DNA of 64,000 nt from Paenibacillus sp. BJ-4 (GTDB lineage: Bacteria > Bacillota > Bacilli > Paenibacillales > Paenibacillaceae): the NCBI RefSeq assembly GCF_020404765.1, contig NZ_JAIVEM010000072.1, forward strand, positions 186,001 to 250,000, in the 5' to 3' direction. A program made the position numbers and the translations under genes. Of this stretch, positions 26,445-36,970 are shown piece after piece. The notes under the pieces were generated by a model. It ran no database searches, was not told the origin of the DNA, and saw only the letters and a program-made list of their open reading frames with translations. The first letter of the stretch is position 1. Every line of letters starts with the position of its first letter.

Positions 26445-27983
26445 ATGGATGCAGCGACCCCCGTCGTTGAGTTGAAGAACATTACAAAACGATTCCCCGG
26501 CATCGTTGCCAACGACTCTATCAGCATTAAGCTGCATAAGGGAGAAATTCATGCTCTCTTGGGCGAGAATGGCGCGGGTAAATCTACGCTTATGAATATT
26601 CTTTTCGGACTGTATCAGCCAGAAGAAGGGACGATTGAAGTCGGTGGTAAACCAGTGCAGATTGATAGCCCCAATAAGGCGATTGATCTGGGGATCGGCA
26701 TGGTGCATCAGCATTTTAAGCTCGTACAGCCGTTTACCGTTACCGAAAATATTGTCTTGGGCTCCGAGCCTCGTAAGGGTCTGAAAATCAATTATAAAAA
26801 GGCTGCCGCCGAAGTACAGCGGTTGTCTGAGCAATACGGCCTGCAGGTGAATCCGAATGCCAAAATTGAGGATATATCCGTCGGTATGCAACAACGTGTG
26901 GAAATTATCAAAACCCTCTATCGTGGTGCAGATATTCTCATTTTCGATGAGCCTACAGCAGTGCTAACACCACAAGAAATCACTGAGCTGCTGGACATTA
27001 TGAAGCGCCTGGTAGCTGAAGGTAAATCTATCATTCTTATTACGCATAAGCTCAAAGAAATCATGCAGATTGCAGATACAGTCACCATTATTCGTCGAGG
27101 TCAGGTTATTGATACGGTCAAAACGTCAGCAACAACACCGAATGAGCTGGCGGAGAAAATGGTAGGTCGTCGTGTGTCCTTTAAAGTGGACAAGCAGCGT
27201 GCACAGCCAGGACAGACTGTACTGGAAATGAACAATGTGGTCTCTAAAAACAAGGATGGCATTAGTGTTCTGAATGAGTTGAATCTGAGGGTAAAGGCGG
27301 GCGAGATTCTGGGGATTGCTGGTGTAGACGGCAATGGACAGAGTGAGTTGATTGAAGCCATGACAGGATTGCGCAAGGTCGATGGCGGAAGCATTCAATT
27401 GCTTGGGCAAGAGATCGCCAATCAGTCGCCACGCAAAATTTCCGAGGCAGGTGTTTCACATATACCGGAGGACCGCCATAAACATGGGCTGGTGCTCGAT
27501 TTTTCCATGAGTGAAAATATGGTGCTGGAGACGTATTACCAAGCACCCTACAGTAAAAATGGCTTTTTGAACAAAGAAGCGATCGATAAACAGGCAAAAA
27601 GTCTCATTGAGAAGTTCGATGTAAGAACACCAGATATTTACACAAAGGCAAGAGCGTTGTCTGGCGGAAATCAGCAAAAGGCTATCATTGCGCGTGAAAT
27701 TGATAAAAACCCGGATCTTCTTATTGCAGCGCAGCCTACACGCGGTCTGGATGTCGGAGCCATTGAGTTTGTCCAGAAACAACTGATTGCTCAGCGGGAT
27801 CAAGGTAAAGCGGTCCTTCTTATTTCTTTTGAGTTGGACGAGATTATGAATGTGTCCGACCGAATTGCTGTCATCTATGAGGGCAAGATTGTCGGGGAAG
27901 TGCTGCCGGAAGAAACGAATGACCAGGAATTGGGACTTATGATGGCAGGAAGTGCAGTGAAGAAAGGAGCAGAGAATGGCTAA
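26445..27983 (+). CDS. nupO: Nucleoside ABC transporter, duplicated ATPase
   Basis: 512 aa from ATG 26445, preceded by AAGGGTGATTTC; a GTG at 26427 is less likely. It has two ABC domains in one chain, as in RbsA/MglA-type importers. Domain 1: Walker [11 protein letters not shown], signature VGMQQRVEI, Walker [12 protein letters not shown]. Domain 2: degenerate Walker [12 protein letters not shown], signature [10 protein letters not shown], and ILVVxxPTRGLD-like [26 protein letters not shown] is typical of this group. The stop overlaps the start of the next gene by 8 nt. Confidence 0.92.
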   Translation: MDAATPVVELKNITKRFPGIVANDSISIKLHKGEIHALLGENGAGKSTLMNILFGLYQPEEGTIEVGGKPVQIDSPNKAIDLGIGMVHQHFKLVQPFTVTENIVLGSEPRKGLKINYKKAAAEVQRLSEQYGLQVNPNAKIEDISVGMQQRVEIIKTLYRGADILIFDEPTAVLTPQEITELLDIMKRLVAEGKSIILITHKLKEIMQIADTVTIIRRGQVIDTVKTSATTPNELAEKMVGRRVSFKVDKQRAQPGQTVLEMNNVVSKNKDGISVLNELNLRVKAGEILGIAGVDGNGQSELIEAMTGLRKVDGGSIQLLGQEIANQSPRKISEAGVSHIPEDRHKHGLVLDFSMSENMVLETYYQAPYSKNGFLNKEAIDKQAKSLIEKFDVRTPDIYTKARALSGGNQQKAIIAREIDKNPDLLIAAQPTRGLDVGAIEFVQKQLIAQRDQGKAVLLISFELDEIMNVSDRIAVIYEGKIVGEVLPEETNDQELGLMMAGSAVKKGAENG

Positions 27984-29055
27984 CCTATTGAAAATATTTA
28001 CGAAAGACTCCTTTGTACTGGCACTGGTCTCTATTATTTTGGGTCTTCTTCTGGGTGCTGTTGTGATGCTGATTGGCGGGTACGATCCCATTGTGGCTTA
28101 TTCCGCATTGTTTAGCCGTGTATACGGAGATTCATACAACTTTGGCGAGGCTATCCGTGAAATGACTCCATTGATTTTAACGGGGCTGGCATTTGCTTTT
28201 GCAGCTCGCGCCGGATTGTTTAACATTGGTGGTGAAGGTCAGTTTCTGGTAGGTATGACAGCCGCATCAATCGTGGGCATCAAGCTTCATGGACTGCCTG
28301 CTATCATTCATGCTCCACTGGCTGTAATTGCAGGGGCAGTTTTTGGTGGCTTGTGGGCCGCGATTGCGGGCTATTTGAAGGCCAAGCGAGGTGTAAATGA
28401 AGTTATTACATGCATTATGATGAACTGGATCGGTCTGTATTTAGCCAACCTGGTCATTAATCAGTTTGCATTAATGGAGGGTGAGAATCGTTCGATGGAT
28501 ATTCAGCCTTCCGCTTCCATTTCCATCGATTGGTTATCACAGATGATGGGAAATGCCCGGGTTCATTGGGGCACGGTTATTGCTTTGCTGGCGGCGGTGT
28601 TTTTCTATATTTTCATGTGGAAAACAAAGCAGGGCTATGAGCTTCGGGCTGTCGGATTTAATCAGGACGCATCCCGTTATGCTGGTATGAATGTAAATCG
28701 TAATATCATAAAAGCGATGTTTATTAGTGGTGTTTTTGCGGGATTGGCGGGTGCATTTGAAGTGTTGGGGGTATTCCATTACCAATCCGTCATGGCTGGA
28801 TCACCGGGAACCGGATTTGACGGTATCGCCGTGGCTCTGATCGGGATGAATAATCCGTTCGGTGTGCTGCTTGGCTCTGTTTTGTTCGGAACGCTTACGT
28901 ATGGTTCCGCGGGGATGAGCTTTAGCGCGGATGTACCGCCCGAAATTATCCGGGTGGTCATTGGCTCGATTATTTTCTTCATTGCGGCCCAAGGAATTGT
29001 GCGTTGGGTTGTGAAGCCGCTCTACTCCAAGCGGAAGAAAGAGAAGGTGTTGTAA
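27976..29055 (+). CDS. nupP: Nucleoside ABC transporter permease 1
   Basis: 359 aa with about ten hydrophobic segments. BPD_transp_2 family marks: FGEAIREMTPLILTGLAFAFAARAGLFNIGGEGQF, the ...GANEV-like cytoplasmic loop KAKRGVNEVITCIMMNWI, GYELRAVGFNQDASRYAGMN (coupling helix), and AGSPGTGFDGIAVALIGMNNP. It forms the channel with the next gene product. Overlap with the ATPase gene suggests translational coupling. Confidence 0.92.
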   Translation: MANLLKIFTKDSFVLALVSIILGLLLGAVVMLIGGYDPIVAYSALFSRVYGDSYNFGEAIREMTPLILTGLAFAFAARAGLFNIGGEGQFLVGMTAASIVGIKLHGLPAIIHAPLAVIAGAVFGGLWAAIAGYLKAKRGVNEVITCIMMNWIGLYLANLVINQFALMEGENRSMDIQPSASISIDWLSQMMGNARVHWGTVIALLAAVFFYIFMWKTKQGYELRAVGFNQDASRYAGMNVNRNIIKAMFISGVFAGLAGAFEVLGVFHYQSVMAGSPGTGFDGIAVALIGMNNPFGVLLGSVLFGTLTYGSAGMSFSADVPPEIIRVVIGSIIFFIAAQGIVRWVVKPLYSKRKKEKVL

Positions 29056-29056
29056 A

Positions 29057-30016
29057 ATGAGTTGGTTAACACTTGGTGAATTAATCCATACAACGCTCGT
29101 TTTTGCGACGGCGATTATATTTGCGTCTCTCGGCGGAGTTTTTTCAGAAAAATCCGGTGTAACGAATCTTGGGTTGGAAGGACTTATGGTATTCGGGGCG
29201 TTTGCGGCTGGTGTCGGCGGATTTTATGCCGAACAAGCGGGGCTGGGAGGGACCTCTGCAGCTTGGGTAGGTGTGCTGTCGGCTGCAGTGTTCGGTATTC
29301 TGGTTTCGTTGATTCATGCTGTAGCCTCTATTACGTTTAAAGCCGATCAAGTCATAAGCGGGATTGTCATTAACTTTCTGGCGGCAGGTAGTACGCTATA
29401 CATGGTCAAGCTTTTATTTGAAGGTGATGGTGATACCGGTCGTATTCAGGGTTTTAACGAAATATCCATCCCTTTTCTTGTGGATATTCCAATTGCAGGA
29501 AAAGCCTTTTTCCAAGCATATCCAACGACGTACCTGGCTATTCTATTGGTTATTGTTGGATATTTCGTCTTGTATAAAACTCCGTTTGGCTTGCGTTTGC
29601 GTTCGGTTGGGGAGCATCCGGGTGCAGCGGATACAGTAGGGATCAAGGTTAATCGCCTTCGTTATATCGGCGTTATGATCAGTGGTGCGTTGGCTGGTAT
29701 TGGTGGAGCTACGATCACCCTGACTACAACCAATATGTTCTCGCACAATACAGTTTCAGGCCAGGGATATATTGCTATTGCCGCTATGATTTTCGGTAAA
29801 TGGAATCCGCTCGGTGCTTTTGGCGCAGCCGTGTTTTTCGGTTTTTCACAAGCCATTCGCAACTATGTACAATTGTTTGCATGGTCGCAAAGTATTCCCC
29901 AGGAAATTATTTTTATGCTGCCGTATCTCTTGACGATTATTGTACTGGTAGCTGCTGTAGGCCGGTCACGAGCTCCGGCTGCTTTGGGTCAACTTTATGA
30001 TCCAAGCAAGCGTTAA
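29057..30016 (+). CDS. nupQ: Nucleoside ABC transporter permease 2
   Basis: 319 aa with about eight to ten membrane segments. TLVFATAIIFASLGGVFSEKSGVTNLGLEG at the N-terminus is the counterpart of the first permease. FGLRLRSVGEHPGAADTVGI is the coupling segment, and SGQGYIAIAAMIFGKWNP is the second conserved loop. It starts 1 bp after the stop of permease 1. The order lipoprotein-ATPase-permease-permease is that of B. subtilis nupNOPQ (guanosine and other nucleosides). Specificity here is inferred. Confidence 0.92.
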   Translation: MSWLTLGELIHTTLVFATAIIFASLGGVFSEKSGVTNLGLEGLMVFGAFAAGVGGFYAEQAGLGGTSAAWVGVLSAAVFGILVSLIHAVASITFKADQVISGIVINFLAAGSTLYMVKLLFEGDGDTGRIQGFNEISIPFLVDIPIAGKAFFQAYPTTYLAILLVIVGYFVLYKTPFGLRLRSVGEHPGAADTVGIKVNRLRYIGVMISGALAGIGGATITLTTTNMFSHNTVSGQGYIAIAAMIFGKWNPLGAFGAAVFFGFSQAIRNYVQLFAWSQSIPQEIIFMLPYLLTIIVLVAAVGRSRAPAALGQLYDPSKR

Positions 30017-30080
30017 TAACATTAATAACTCATCAACAGCTGGCCGCTGTATGTTTTAAAACTGTAAATTGGACATCTGA

Positions 30081-30118
30081 AAATCTGGTATCTGCGTCTG
30101 CAGGTACTAGATTTTTTT
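30081..30118 (+). terminator. Terminator of the nucleoside transporter operon
   Basis: A 12-bp stem (30084-30095 with 30100-30111, wobble pairs included) and seven T. Confidence 0.88.
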
Positions 30119-30176
30119 AGGTTGTGCAGGCATTTAAACATACGCTTCTGGTATGAAGAGAATAGAATGTGCTATG

Positions 30177-30257
30177 CAGATTGGACGGACGCTCGGCCCC
30201 TGTCAGCTCCAGTCTATTTTATGGTGGTGGTGAGCTATCAAGGAGCCGTTCAATCTG
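30177..30257 (+). repeat. Long-range stem in the leader of the Gly/Tyr-rich gene
   Basis: CAGATTGGACGG (30177-30188) pairs with CCGTTCAATCTG (30246-30257), 12 bp with one wobble, enclosing a smaller AGCTC/GAGCT stem. It ends about 20 bp before the ribosome site of the next gene. It could be a 5'-UTR structure or part of the upstream frame; I recognise no family. Confidence 0.5.
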
Positions 30258-30288
30258 TCCATTCGTTGAGAAAGAAGGAGGAAATACG

Positions 30289-30624
30289 ATGAAACAGGCA
30301 GTAACCAGAAAGCAGGTGGAGAAGCTTGTCGGCAAAGTCATCTTCGCTACTCGCAAGGATGGTTCCCAGGTCAGCGGCAAGCTGATCCGCATTTCGGGTA
30401 ACCGACTGGTTCTTCAACCAAACCGCAAGAAAAAAGTCAACACGAAGGCGATTATTCCCCTGGTGCTGTTTGACTTGCTTGCCATCGGCACGGCTCCTTA
30501 CATTGGTGCCTACGGAGGCGGATATAACGGCTACGGACCAGGTTATGGTACACCAGGATATGGCCCTCAGTCTGGCCCTGGGTACCCCGGAGTAGGTTAT
30601 CCGTATTACCCCAATTTATTTTAG
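30289..30624 (+). CDS. Hypothetical protein with Gly/Tyr/Pro-rich tail
   Basis: 111 aa from ATG 30289 behind AAGGAGGAAATACG. The N-terminal ~55 residues are basic and read like a small beta domain (LVGKVIFATRKDGSQVSGKLIRISGNRLVLQP in outline). A hydrophobic stretch (IIPLVLFDLLAIG) follows. The tail is a low-complexity repeat of GYG, PGYG and GPGYP ending YPYYPNLF. Such tails are seen in surface or spore-associated proteins, but nothing here proves a location. Not recognised. Confidence 0.65.
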   Translation: MKQAVTRKQVEKLVGKVIFATRKDGSQVSGKLIRISGNRLVLQPNRKKKVNTKAIIPLVLFDLLAIGTAPYIGAYGGGYNGYGPGYGTPGYGPQSGPGYPGVGYPYYPNLF

Positions 30625-30657
30625 TATAACAAGATCATGATCCAAAGAGGCCGCTTT

Positions 30658-31098
30658 TCACAGTGATTTTTCAAATTCGTGGCATCGGCTCAGGGCTACG
30701 TATCGCAGCATGTGATATTGGTGACGCAGATAAAAATGGATTCCCCGGATATTGTCTTCGTCCACCATGACTTTGGCCCGCTTGCAGTGTCGCATTCGTC
30801 CATAGTGCTCGGCATACTCCAGCAATTTTTTTCCGTAGTGCTTACCTTGATGAGCCGAAGAAATTGCGATCAAATCAATGTATAACAGTTCTCCATGCAG
30901 CATAACATGAATGAAGCCAACAACCTGTGCATTATCCGGCCTGCAAGCCACAAAAGTGATGCCCCGGTTTAAGCGCCGGGGTAATTCTTTGCGTATTTGC
31001 TCCATTTCTTGGGCGCTTAAATGCGACAGGGGGACAAGCTCCTGCTCGATCAGACGAAAGATCACCGTATCATCCTGAGCGACGCGTTTGCGAATCAT
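30658..31098 (-). CDS. GNAT-family N-acetyltransferase
   Basis: 146 aa. ATG 31098 follows AAAAGGAGGCCCGTT. GNAT features are VVGFIHVMLHGELLYIDLIAISSAHQGKHYGKKLLEYAE (strands 4-5 and the acetyl-CoA loop Q-G-K-x-x-G-K) and the final NIRGIHFYLRHQYHMLRYVAL. It is a single-domain enzyme of unknown acceptor. It is divergent from the ilv operon, with the promoter and T-box region between them. Confidence 0.85.
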   Translation of the reverse strand: MIRKRVAQDDTVIFRLIEQELVPLSHLSAQEMEQIRKELPRRLNRGITFVACRPDNAQVVGFIHVMLHGELLYIDLIAISSAHQGKHYGKKLLEYAEHYGRMRHCKRAKVMVDEDNIRGIHFYLRHQYHMLRYVALSRCHEFEKSL

Positions 31099-31240
31099 AA
31101 ACGGGCCTCCTTTTCTACCCTGTTAACAAGACAAGACGTGGCTTTGGAGGTGTACACCCGTCTTACCGTGTGGTCTTTTTATAATATGCGGGTACCGGTT
31201 ACATGCGTGCTACTATGAGGTGCTTCGAAAGATAAACATA

Positions 31241-31255
31241 AATTTTTATGAAATC
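31241..31255. promoter_or_regulatory. Possible CodY box upstream of ilvB
   Basis: AATTTTTATGAAATC matches the CodY consensus AATTTTCWGAAAATT at 11 of 15 positions and lies just before the -35 element. In Bacillus the ilv-leu operon is a CodY target. The match alone is modest. Confidence 0.35.
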
Positions 31256-31261
31256 TGGGTA

Positions 31262-31290
31262 TTGACTATCCCAGATGGGGGACATATAAT
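31262..31290 (+). promoter_or_regulatory. Promoter of the ilv-leu operon
   Basis: TTGACT (31262-31267), 17-bp spacer, perfect TATAAT (31285-31290). It gives a leader of about 410 nt. Confidence 0.88.
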
Positions 31291-31296
31291 GTGTCT

Positions 31297-31660
31297 AAAC
31301 ATTTGAAAGAATGACATGAACTCAACGGCAATGAAGAGGACGAAGTGATTAGGGCTCTTTTGTTCAGAGAGTGAGGCATTAGCTGCAAGCTTCACCAAAA
31401 TCCCTTTTTAACGAGCTCACCTCGGAGCTGTTTTCCTGAAAAGTATTTGGCCCCGATGTAATTAACGGTCGCTGAATCACCTATTAGGGAAAATCGTACG
31501 GTCTACGTTACAGACGCCAGATATGGGAATCCTTTGGATTTCTGTACCTGCCAAGGTTCGATATTGTGAGATATCGGGCAAACACGGGTGGTACCACGGA
31601 GGCTACAGCCTTTCGTCCCTCAGTAACAGCAAGTCTGTTCTAGGGATGGAAGGTTTTTTT
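31297..31660 (+). promoter_or_regulatory. T-box leader (probable leucine CUC specifier)
   Basis: The T-box core GGGTGGTACCACGG is at 31586-31599. The terminator stem CCTTTCGTCCCT / AGGGATGGAAGG is at 31609-31653 with seven T behind it; its 5' arm can instead pair with the T-box core to form the antiterminator. In the expected specifier loop the sequence GAGCTCACC gives CUC (31416-31418), followed by the AC(C) typical of this position. That means sensing of uncharged tRNA-Leu, as in B. subtilis ilvB. The codon assignment is by position, not by full folding. Confidence 0.88.
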
Positions 31661-31709
31661 GTTTTCACAAATGTCAGCTGTATGTAAATTTTGTAAAGGA
31701 GGATGACCA

Positions 31710-33455
31710 ATGAGTGCACAAATTCCTGAAGTTCGGTCAACCGATGAATTACGTCAAAAGTGGATGGAACCTGAAGTAATTACAGGTTCGGAAATTTTGC
31801 TCCGTAGCCTGTTGCTGGAGGGAGTAGATTGTGTCTTCGGATACCCTGGTGGTGCAGTGCTTTATATTTATGATGCCATGTATGGCTTTGAGGATTTCAA
31901 ACATGTCCTCACCCGTCATGAGCAAGGAGCTATTCATGCGGCAGATGGTTACGCACGAGCAAGCGGTAAAGTTGGGGTTTGTATTGCGACATCCGGACCT
32001 GGTGCGACAAACCTGGTAACTGGTATTGCGACGGCTTTTATGGATTCGGTACCGTTGGTGGTCATCACGGGTAATGTTATATCCTCCCTGATCGGCACGG
32101 ATGCTTTCCAGGAAGCTGATATCACGGGAATTACCATGCCGATTACGAAGCACAGCTATTTGGTAAGAGACGTAGAGGAGTTGCCGCGGATCATCCATGA
32201 GGCATTTCATATTGCCAACACAGGCCGCAAGGGACCAGTGCTAATTGATATTCCGAAGGATATTTCGGCAGCCCAAACGCTGTTTGTTCCACAAACGGGA
32301 CCTGTGATCATGCGGGGCTATAACCCAACAGTGCTGCCTAATAAAATTCAAATAGACAAGCTGACTCAGGCCATTTCCGAGGCAGAACGTCCGTTCATTC
32401 TGGCCGGTGGCGGGGTTGTATACTCTGGTGGGCATGAGGCACTTTACGAGTTTGTTCGCAAAACGGAAATTCCTATAACGACAACATTGCTGGGACTTGG
32501 AGCTTTCCCAAGCGGACACGAGCTGTGGACGGGAATGCCGGGCATGCATGGAACGTACACCTCCAATCACGCTATTCAACAGTCGGATTTGCTGATCTGT
32601 ATCGGTGCTCGCTTTGATGATCGGGTGACAGGCAAACTGGACGGATTTGCTCCACAAGCCAAAATCGTCCACATTGATATTGACCCTGCTGAAATTGGAA
32701 AAAACGTTGCGACCGATATTCCAATTGTAGGCGACGTGAAGGCGGTACTGGAATTGCTGAATCAGGATGTGAAACGCGCAGATCGGGCAGATGCATGGAG
32801 AGCGCAAATTCAGCAATGGAAGAACGAAAAGCCTTATTCTTACAAGGATTCCGATACAGTGCTCAAGCCACAATGGGTTATCGAGTTGCTAGATGAAACA
32901 ACCAAGGGCGGCGCAATCGTTACGACCGACGTGGGCCAGCATCAAATGTGGGCAGCACAGTATTACAAATTCAATCAGCCGCGCTCATGGGTAACATCTG
33001 GCGGACTGGGTACGATGGGCTTTGGTTTTCCGTCTGCGATTGGTGCTCAGATGGCCAATCCCGACAGATTGGTAATCTCGATTAACGGGGACGGCGGTAT
33101 GCAAATGTGTTCGCAGGAGTTAGCCATCTGCGCTATTAATAACATCCCGGTCAAAATCGTAATTATTAACAATCAGGTACTTGGGATGGTTCGCCAATGG
33201 CAGGAACTGATCTATGACAATCGGTACAGTCACATTGATCTGGCTGGAAGTCCAGATTTTGTGAAACTAGCTGAAGCGTACGGTGTAAAAGGTTTGCGTG
33301 CTACGAATAAGGAAGAGGCACGTCGGGCTTGGCAGGAGGCGCTTGATACACCCGGACCGGTCGTTGTCGAGTTTGTAGTCAGCAAGGAAGAGAATGTATA
33401 TCCGATGGTGACGCAAGGTTCGACAATTGATCAAATGTTGATGGGGGACGAGTAA
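31710..33455 (+). CDS. ilvB: Acetolactate synthase, large subunit
   Basis: 581 aa. It condenses two pyruvates, or pyruvate and 2-oxobutyrate, using ThDP, FAD and Mg (valine, leucine and isoleucine synthesis). Seen are CVFGYPGGAVLYIYDA, the catalytic Glu in LTRHEQGAIHAADGYARA, ATSGPGATNLVTGI, the FAD-region RFDDRVTGK, and the ThDP/Mg motif INGDGGMQM...NNQVLGMVRQWQ. ATG 31710 follows AAAGGAGGATGACC. First gene behind the T-box. Confidence 0.97.
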   Translation: MSAQIPEVRSTDELRQKWMEPEVITGSEILLRSLLLEGVDCVFGYPGGAVLYIYDAMYGFEDFKHVLTRHEQGAIHAADGYARASGKVGVCIATSGPGATNLVTGIATAFMDSVPLVVITGNVISSLIGTDAFQEADITGITMPITKHSYLVRDVEELPRIIHEAFHIANTGRKGPVLIDIPKDISAAQTLFVPQTGPVIMRGYNPTVLPNKIQIDKLTQAISEAERPFILAGGGVVYSGGHEALYEFVRKTEIPITTTLLGLGAFPSGHELWTGMPGMHGTYTSNHAIQQSDLLICIGARFDDRVTGKLDGFAPQAKIVHIDIDPAEIGKNVATDIPIVGDVKAVLELLNQDVKRADRADAWRAQIQQWKNEKPYSYKDSDTVLKPQWVIELLDETTKGGAIVTTDVGQHQMWAAQYYKFNQPRSWVTSGGLGTMGFGFPSAIGAQMANPDRLVISINGDGGMQMCSQELAICAINNIPVKIVIINNQVLGMVRQWQELIYDNRYSHIDLAGSPDFVKLAEAYGVKGLRATNKEEARRAWQEALDTPGPVVVEFVVSKEENVYPMVTQGSTIDQMLMGDE

Positions 33456-33456
33456 A

Positions 33457-33942
33457 ATGACGACTAAAAATACCATTGCTGTACTGGTAAATGATCATCC
33501 CGGCGTTTTGCAGCGGGTGTCTGGCTTGTTCGGTCGCCGTGGCTTTAACATTGAGAGTATAACCGTTGGTCAATCGGAAGAAGTCGGATTATCTCGTATG
33601 GTCATTGTAACTGTAGGAGATGAGAACAACCTGGAGCAGATTGAAAAGCAGCTTTATAAGCTGGTTGATGTAATCAAAGTCATCGATCTCAGTTCCAAGC
33701 CGATGGTTGCTCGTGAATTGGCGATGATCAAGGTAAAAGCAGAACCACCCCAACGACCAGAAATCATGGGTGTGGTGGAAACATTCAGAGCAGCTGTAAT
33801 CGATGTTGGAACGACGAGCCTGATCGTTCAGGTCATTGGTGATACCGAAAAAATAGACGCCATGATCGAGTTGCTGAAGCCATACGGTATTCGTGAGCTG
33901 ACCCGAACCGGGGTCACAGCTATGATACGTGGCAATGCTTAA
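33457..33942 (+). CDS. ilvN: Acetolactate synthase, regulatory small subunit
   Basis: 161 aa. The N-terminal ACT domain (AVLVNDHPGVLQRVSGLFGRRGFNIESI in outline) binds valine for feedback inhibition. The C-terminal domain (EIMGVVETFRAAVIDVG, then GIRELTRTGVTAMIRG) is the usual second half. It begins 1 bp after the ilvB stop, so the subunits are made together. Confidence 0.96.
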   Translation: MTTKNTIAVLVNDHPGVLQRVSGLFGRRGFNIESITVGQSEEVGLSRMVIVTVGDENNLEQIEKQLYKLVDVIKVIDLSSKPMVARELAMIKVKAEPPQRPEIMGVVETFRAAVIDVGTTSLIVQVIGDTEKIDAMIELLKPYGIRELTRTGVTAMIRGNA

Positions 33943-33992
33943 TATGGAGCTTTAACGGATTACCGCTTATAGCGCATTACATCAATAAAGAA

Positions 33993-35098
<1,106 letters not shown>

Positions 35099-35142
35099 GC
35101 TCTTTTTGTACAATGAGTTCCATAATATGATTTATTATAAAG

Positions 35143-35194
35143 TTTAAATTACAATGCGGCCCTGCTTATTGCGTGAGCCGCATTGTAATTTAAA
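35143..35194 (+). repeat. Perfect 18-bp inverted repeat between ilvC and leuA
   Basis: Positions 35143-35160 and 35177-35194 are perfect inverted copies around a 16-nt loop, with no T run behind. It forms a very stable RNA hairpin within the operon, close to the leuA ribosome site. Confidence 0.8.
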
Positions 35195-35223
35195 GGTCCT
35201 AATTCTGAGGGAGGTGCGTTACG

Positions 35224-36765
35224 TTGCGCAAAATATATATATTTGACACAACGTTGAGAGACGGAGAACAGTCACCGGGCGTGAACTTGAATACCCGTGA
35301 GAAAGTAGAGATTGCCCATCAGTTGGAAAAACTGGGTATTGACCGTATGGAAGCTGGATTCCCGGCTGCTTCACCAGGGGATTTGGCCGCTGTAAATGCG
35401 GTTGCCAAGGCTGTCAAAAATTCAACAGTCATTGGACTTTCGCGTGCAAGAGAGCAAGATATTGACGCGGTTCGCGAGGCGCTCAAGGGAGCCCAGGACC
35501 CATGTATCCATATCTTTTTGGCAACCTCTCCGATTCACCGTCAGCATAAGCTGCGGATGGAAAAGGCACAGGTATTGGAGACGGCCCGTTCAGCCATTCG
35601 CTATGGACTAAAGTATTTGCCCAAAGTGGAGTTTTCTCTGGAGGATGCAGGTCGTACAGAGCTTGATTTTGTAGTCGAAATGGTCACCATGGCTGTACAG
35701 GAGGGTGCGTCTGTCGTTAATATCCCAGATACGGTGGGTTACTTGACGCCTTATGAATACGGCAACATTTTCAAGCATATCAAGGAAAATGTAGTTGATG
35801 TGGAAAAGATTCAGCTGAGTGCACATTGTCACAATGATTTGGGCATGGCTACCGCTAATACGCTGGCTGCCATCCTGAACGGGGCGGATCAGATTGAGGG
35901 AACCATTAATGGCATTGGGGAACGTGCTGGAAATACAGCTATTGAAGAGATTGCAATGGCGCTGGAAACGAGACAGGAGTTTTTCCAGGCCAAAACGTCT
36001 TTGCAATTGTCTGAAATTGCCCGTACGAGCCGTCTGGTCAGCCGTTTGACAGGGATGGTGGTACCGGGGAACAAGGCGATTGTTGGTGCGAATGCTTTTG
36101 CACATGAATCAGGTATTCATCAGGATGGCATGCTCAAGGAAAAAACGACCTATGAAATCATGACACCGGAAAGTATCGGTCTGAAGGAAAGCAAGCTGGT
36201 TCTGGGCAAGCACTCCGGACGTCATGCCTTCCGCGAGCGTTTGATCGAGTTGGGCTACGAATTAAGCGAAGAAGATCTGAATCGTGCTTTCGGGCAGTTC
36301 AAGGATTTGGCTGACAAGAAGAAGGAAGTATCGGATGATGACATTCTGGCATTACTGGAAGAAAAACTGGCAGATACACCTGAGGTCTTCAAGTTGAAAA
36401 CGATGTTCGTAACCTTTGGCAATGAGGCTACGCCTTCTGCCAAAGTGAGTCTGGTTAACGACGCAGGTCAGATTATTGAGACAGAGGCTGAAGGGAACGG
36501 TTCTGTCGATGCGATCTACAATGCAATTGATCAAGCCAGCGGCGAGAGCGTTGTACTTTCGGATTACTCCATCAAGTCTGTTACCCATGGTAAGGATGCT
36601 TTGGGTGAAGTGCATGTGGTGCTGACTCAAAACGGGCTGTCTGTACAGGGACGTGGCGTAAGCACTGATATTCTGGAAGCGAGTGCCCGGGCTTACGTGG
36701 ATGCGCTGAACGGTTTAATCGACAAGCGTAAAAACTACAGCAATCGCGTAGATTACAAGTCCTAA
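35224..36765 (+). CDS. leuA: 2-isopropylmalate synthase
   Basis: 513 aa from TTG 35224, behind GGGAGGTGCG. It condenses acetyl-CoA and 2-oxoisovalerate, the first committed step to leucine. The HMGL-like TIM barrel has FDTTLRDGEQSPGVNL, the metal ligands in LSAHCHNDLGMATANT, and GAGERAGN-type NGIGERAGNTAIEE. The C-terminal ~120 residues are the leucine-binding regulatory domain (DYSIKSVTHGKDALGEVHV). A terminator follows, so leuA is the last gene of the T-box transcript as far as can be seen. Confidence 0.97.
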   Translation: MRKIYIFDTTLRDGEQSPGVNLNTREKVEIAHQLEKLGIDRMEAGFPAASPGDLAAVNAVAKAVKNSTVIGLSRAREQDIDAVREALKGAQDPCIHIFLATSPIHRQHKLRMEKAQVLETARSAIRYGLKYLPKVEFSLEDAGRTELDFVVEMVTMAVQEGASVVNIPDTVGYLTPYEYGNIFKHIKENVVDVEKIQLSAHCHNDLGMATANTLAAILNGADQIEGTINGIGERAGNTAIEEIAMALETRQEFFQAKTSLQLSEIARTSRLVSRLTGMVVPGNKAIVGANAFAHESGIHQDGMLKEKTTYEIMTPESIGLKESKLVLGKHSGRHAFRERLIELGYELSEEDLNRAFGQFKDLADKKKEVSDDDILALLEEKLADTPEVFKLKTMFVTFGNEATPSAKVSLVNDAGQIIETEAEGNGSVDAIYNAIDQASGESVVLSDYSIKSVTHGKDALGEVHVVLTQNGLSVQGRGVSTDILEASARAYVDALNGLIDKRKNYSNRVDYKS

Positions 36766-36794
36766 ATGTATACAAATTGAAGAAATTGGTATTT

Positions 36795-36826
36795 ACAGGA
36801 TCGGGGTGTTCCCGGTCCTGTTTTGT
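36795..36826 (+). terminator. Terminator between leuA and leuB
   Basis: ACAGGATCGGG (36795-36805) pairs with CCCGGTCCTGT (36811-36821; one G-U), followed by a T-rich run TTTTGTTATATTT. Confidence 0.82.
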
Positions 36827-36970
36827 TATATTTCAATGAAAAATTCGGCTTATAGGCTAAACCTATTGAATTGATAGATTCTATATCTTAGTCAAAACCC
36901 TGCCATATATGTTACAAAGAAGATATGAAAAATACGCCCGTATGGCTGTATAACAAGAGGAGTGTACGTG

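Noticed and set aside
31297..31660. Reading the ilv leader as a leader-peptide attenuator
   Set aside because: The T-box core, terminator and specifier explain the region; no leader ORF rich in Leu, Val or Ile codons is present.
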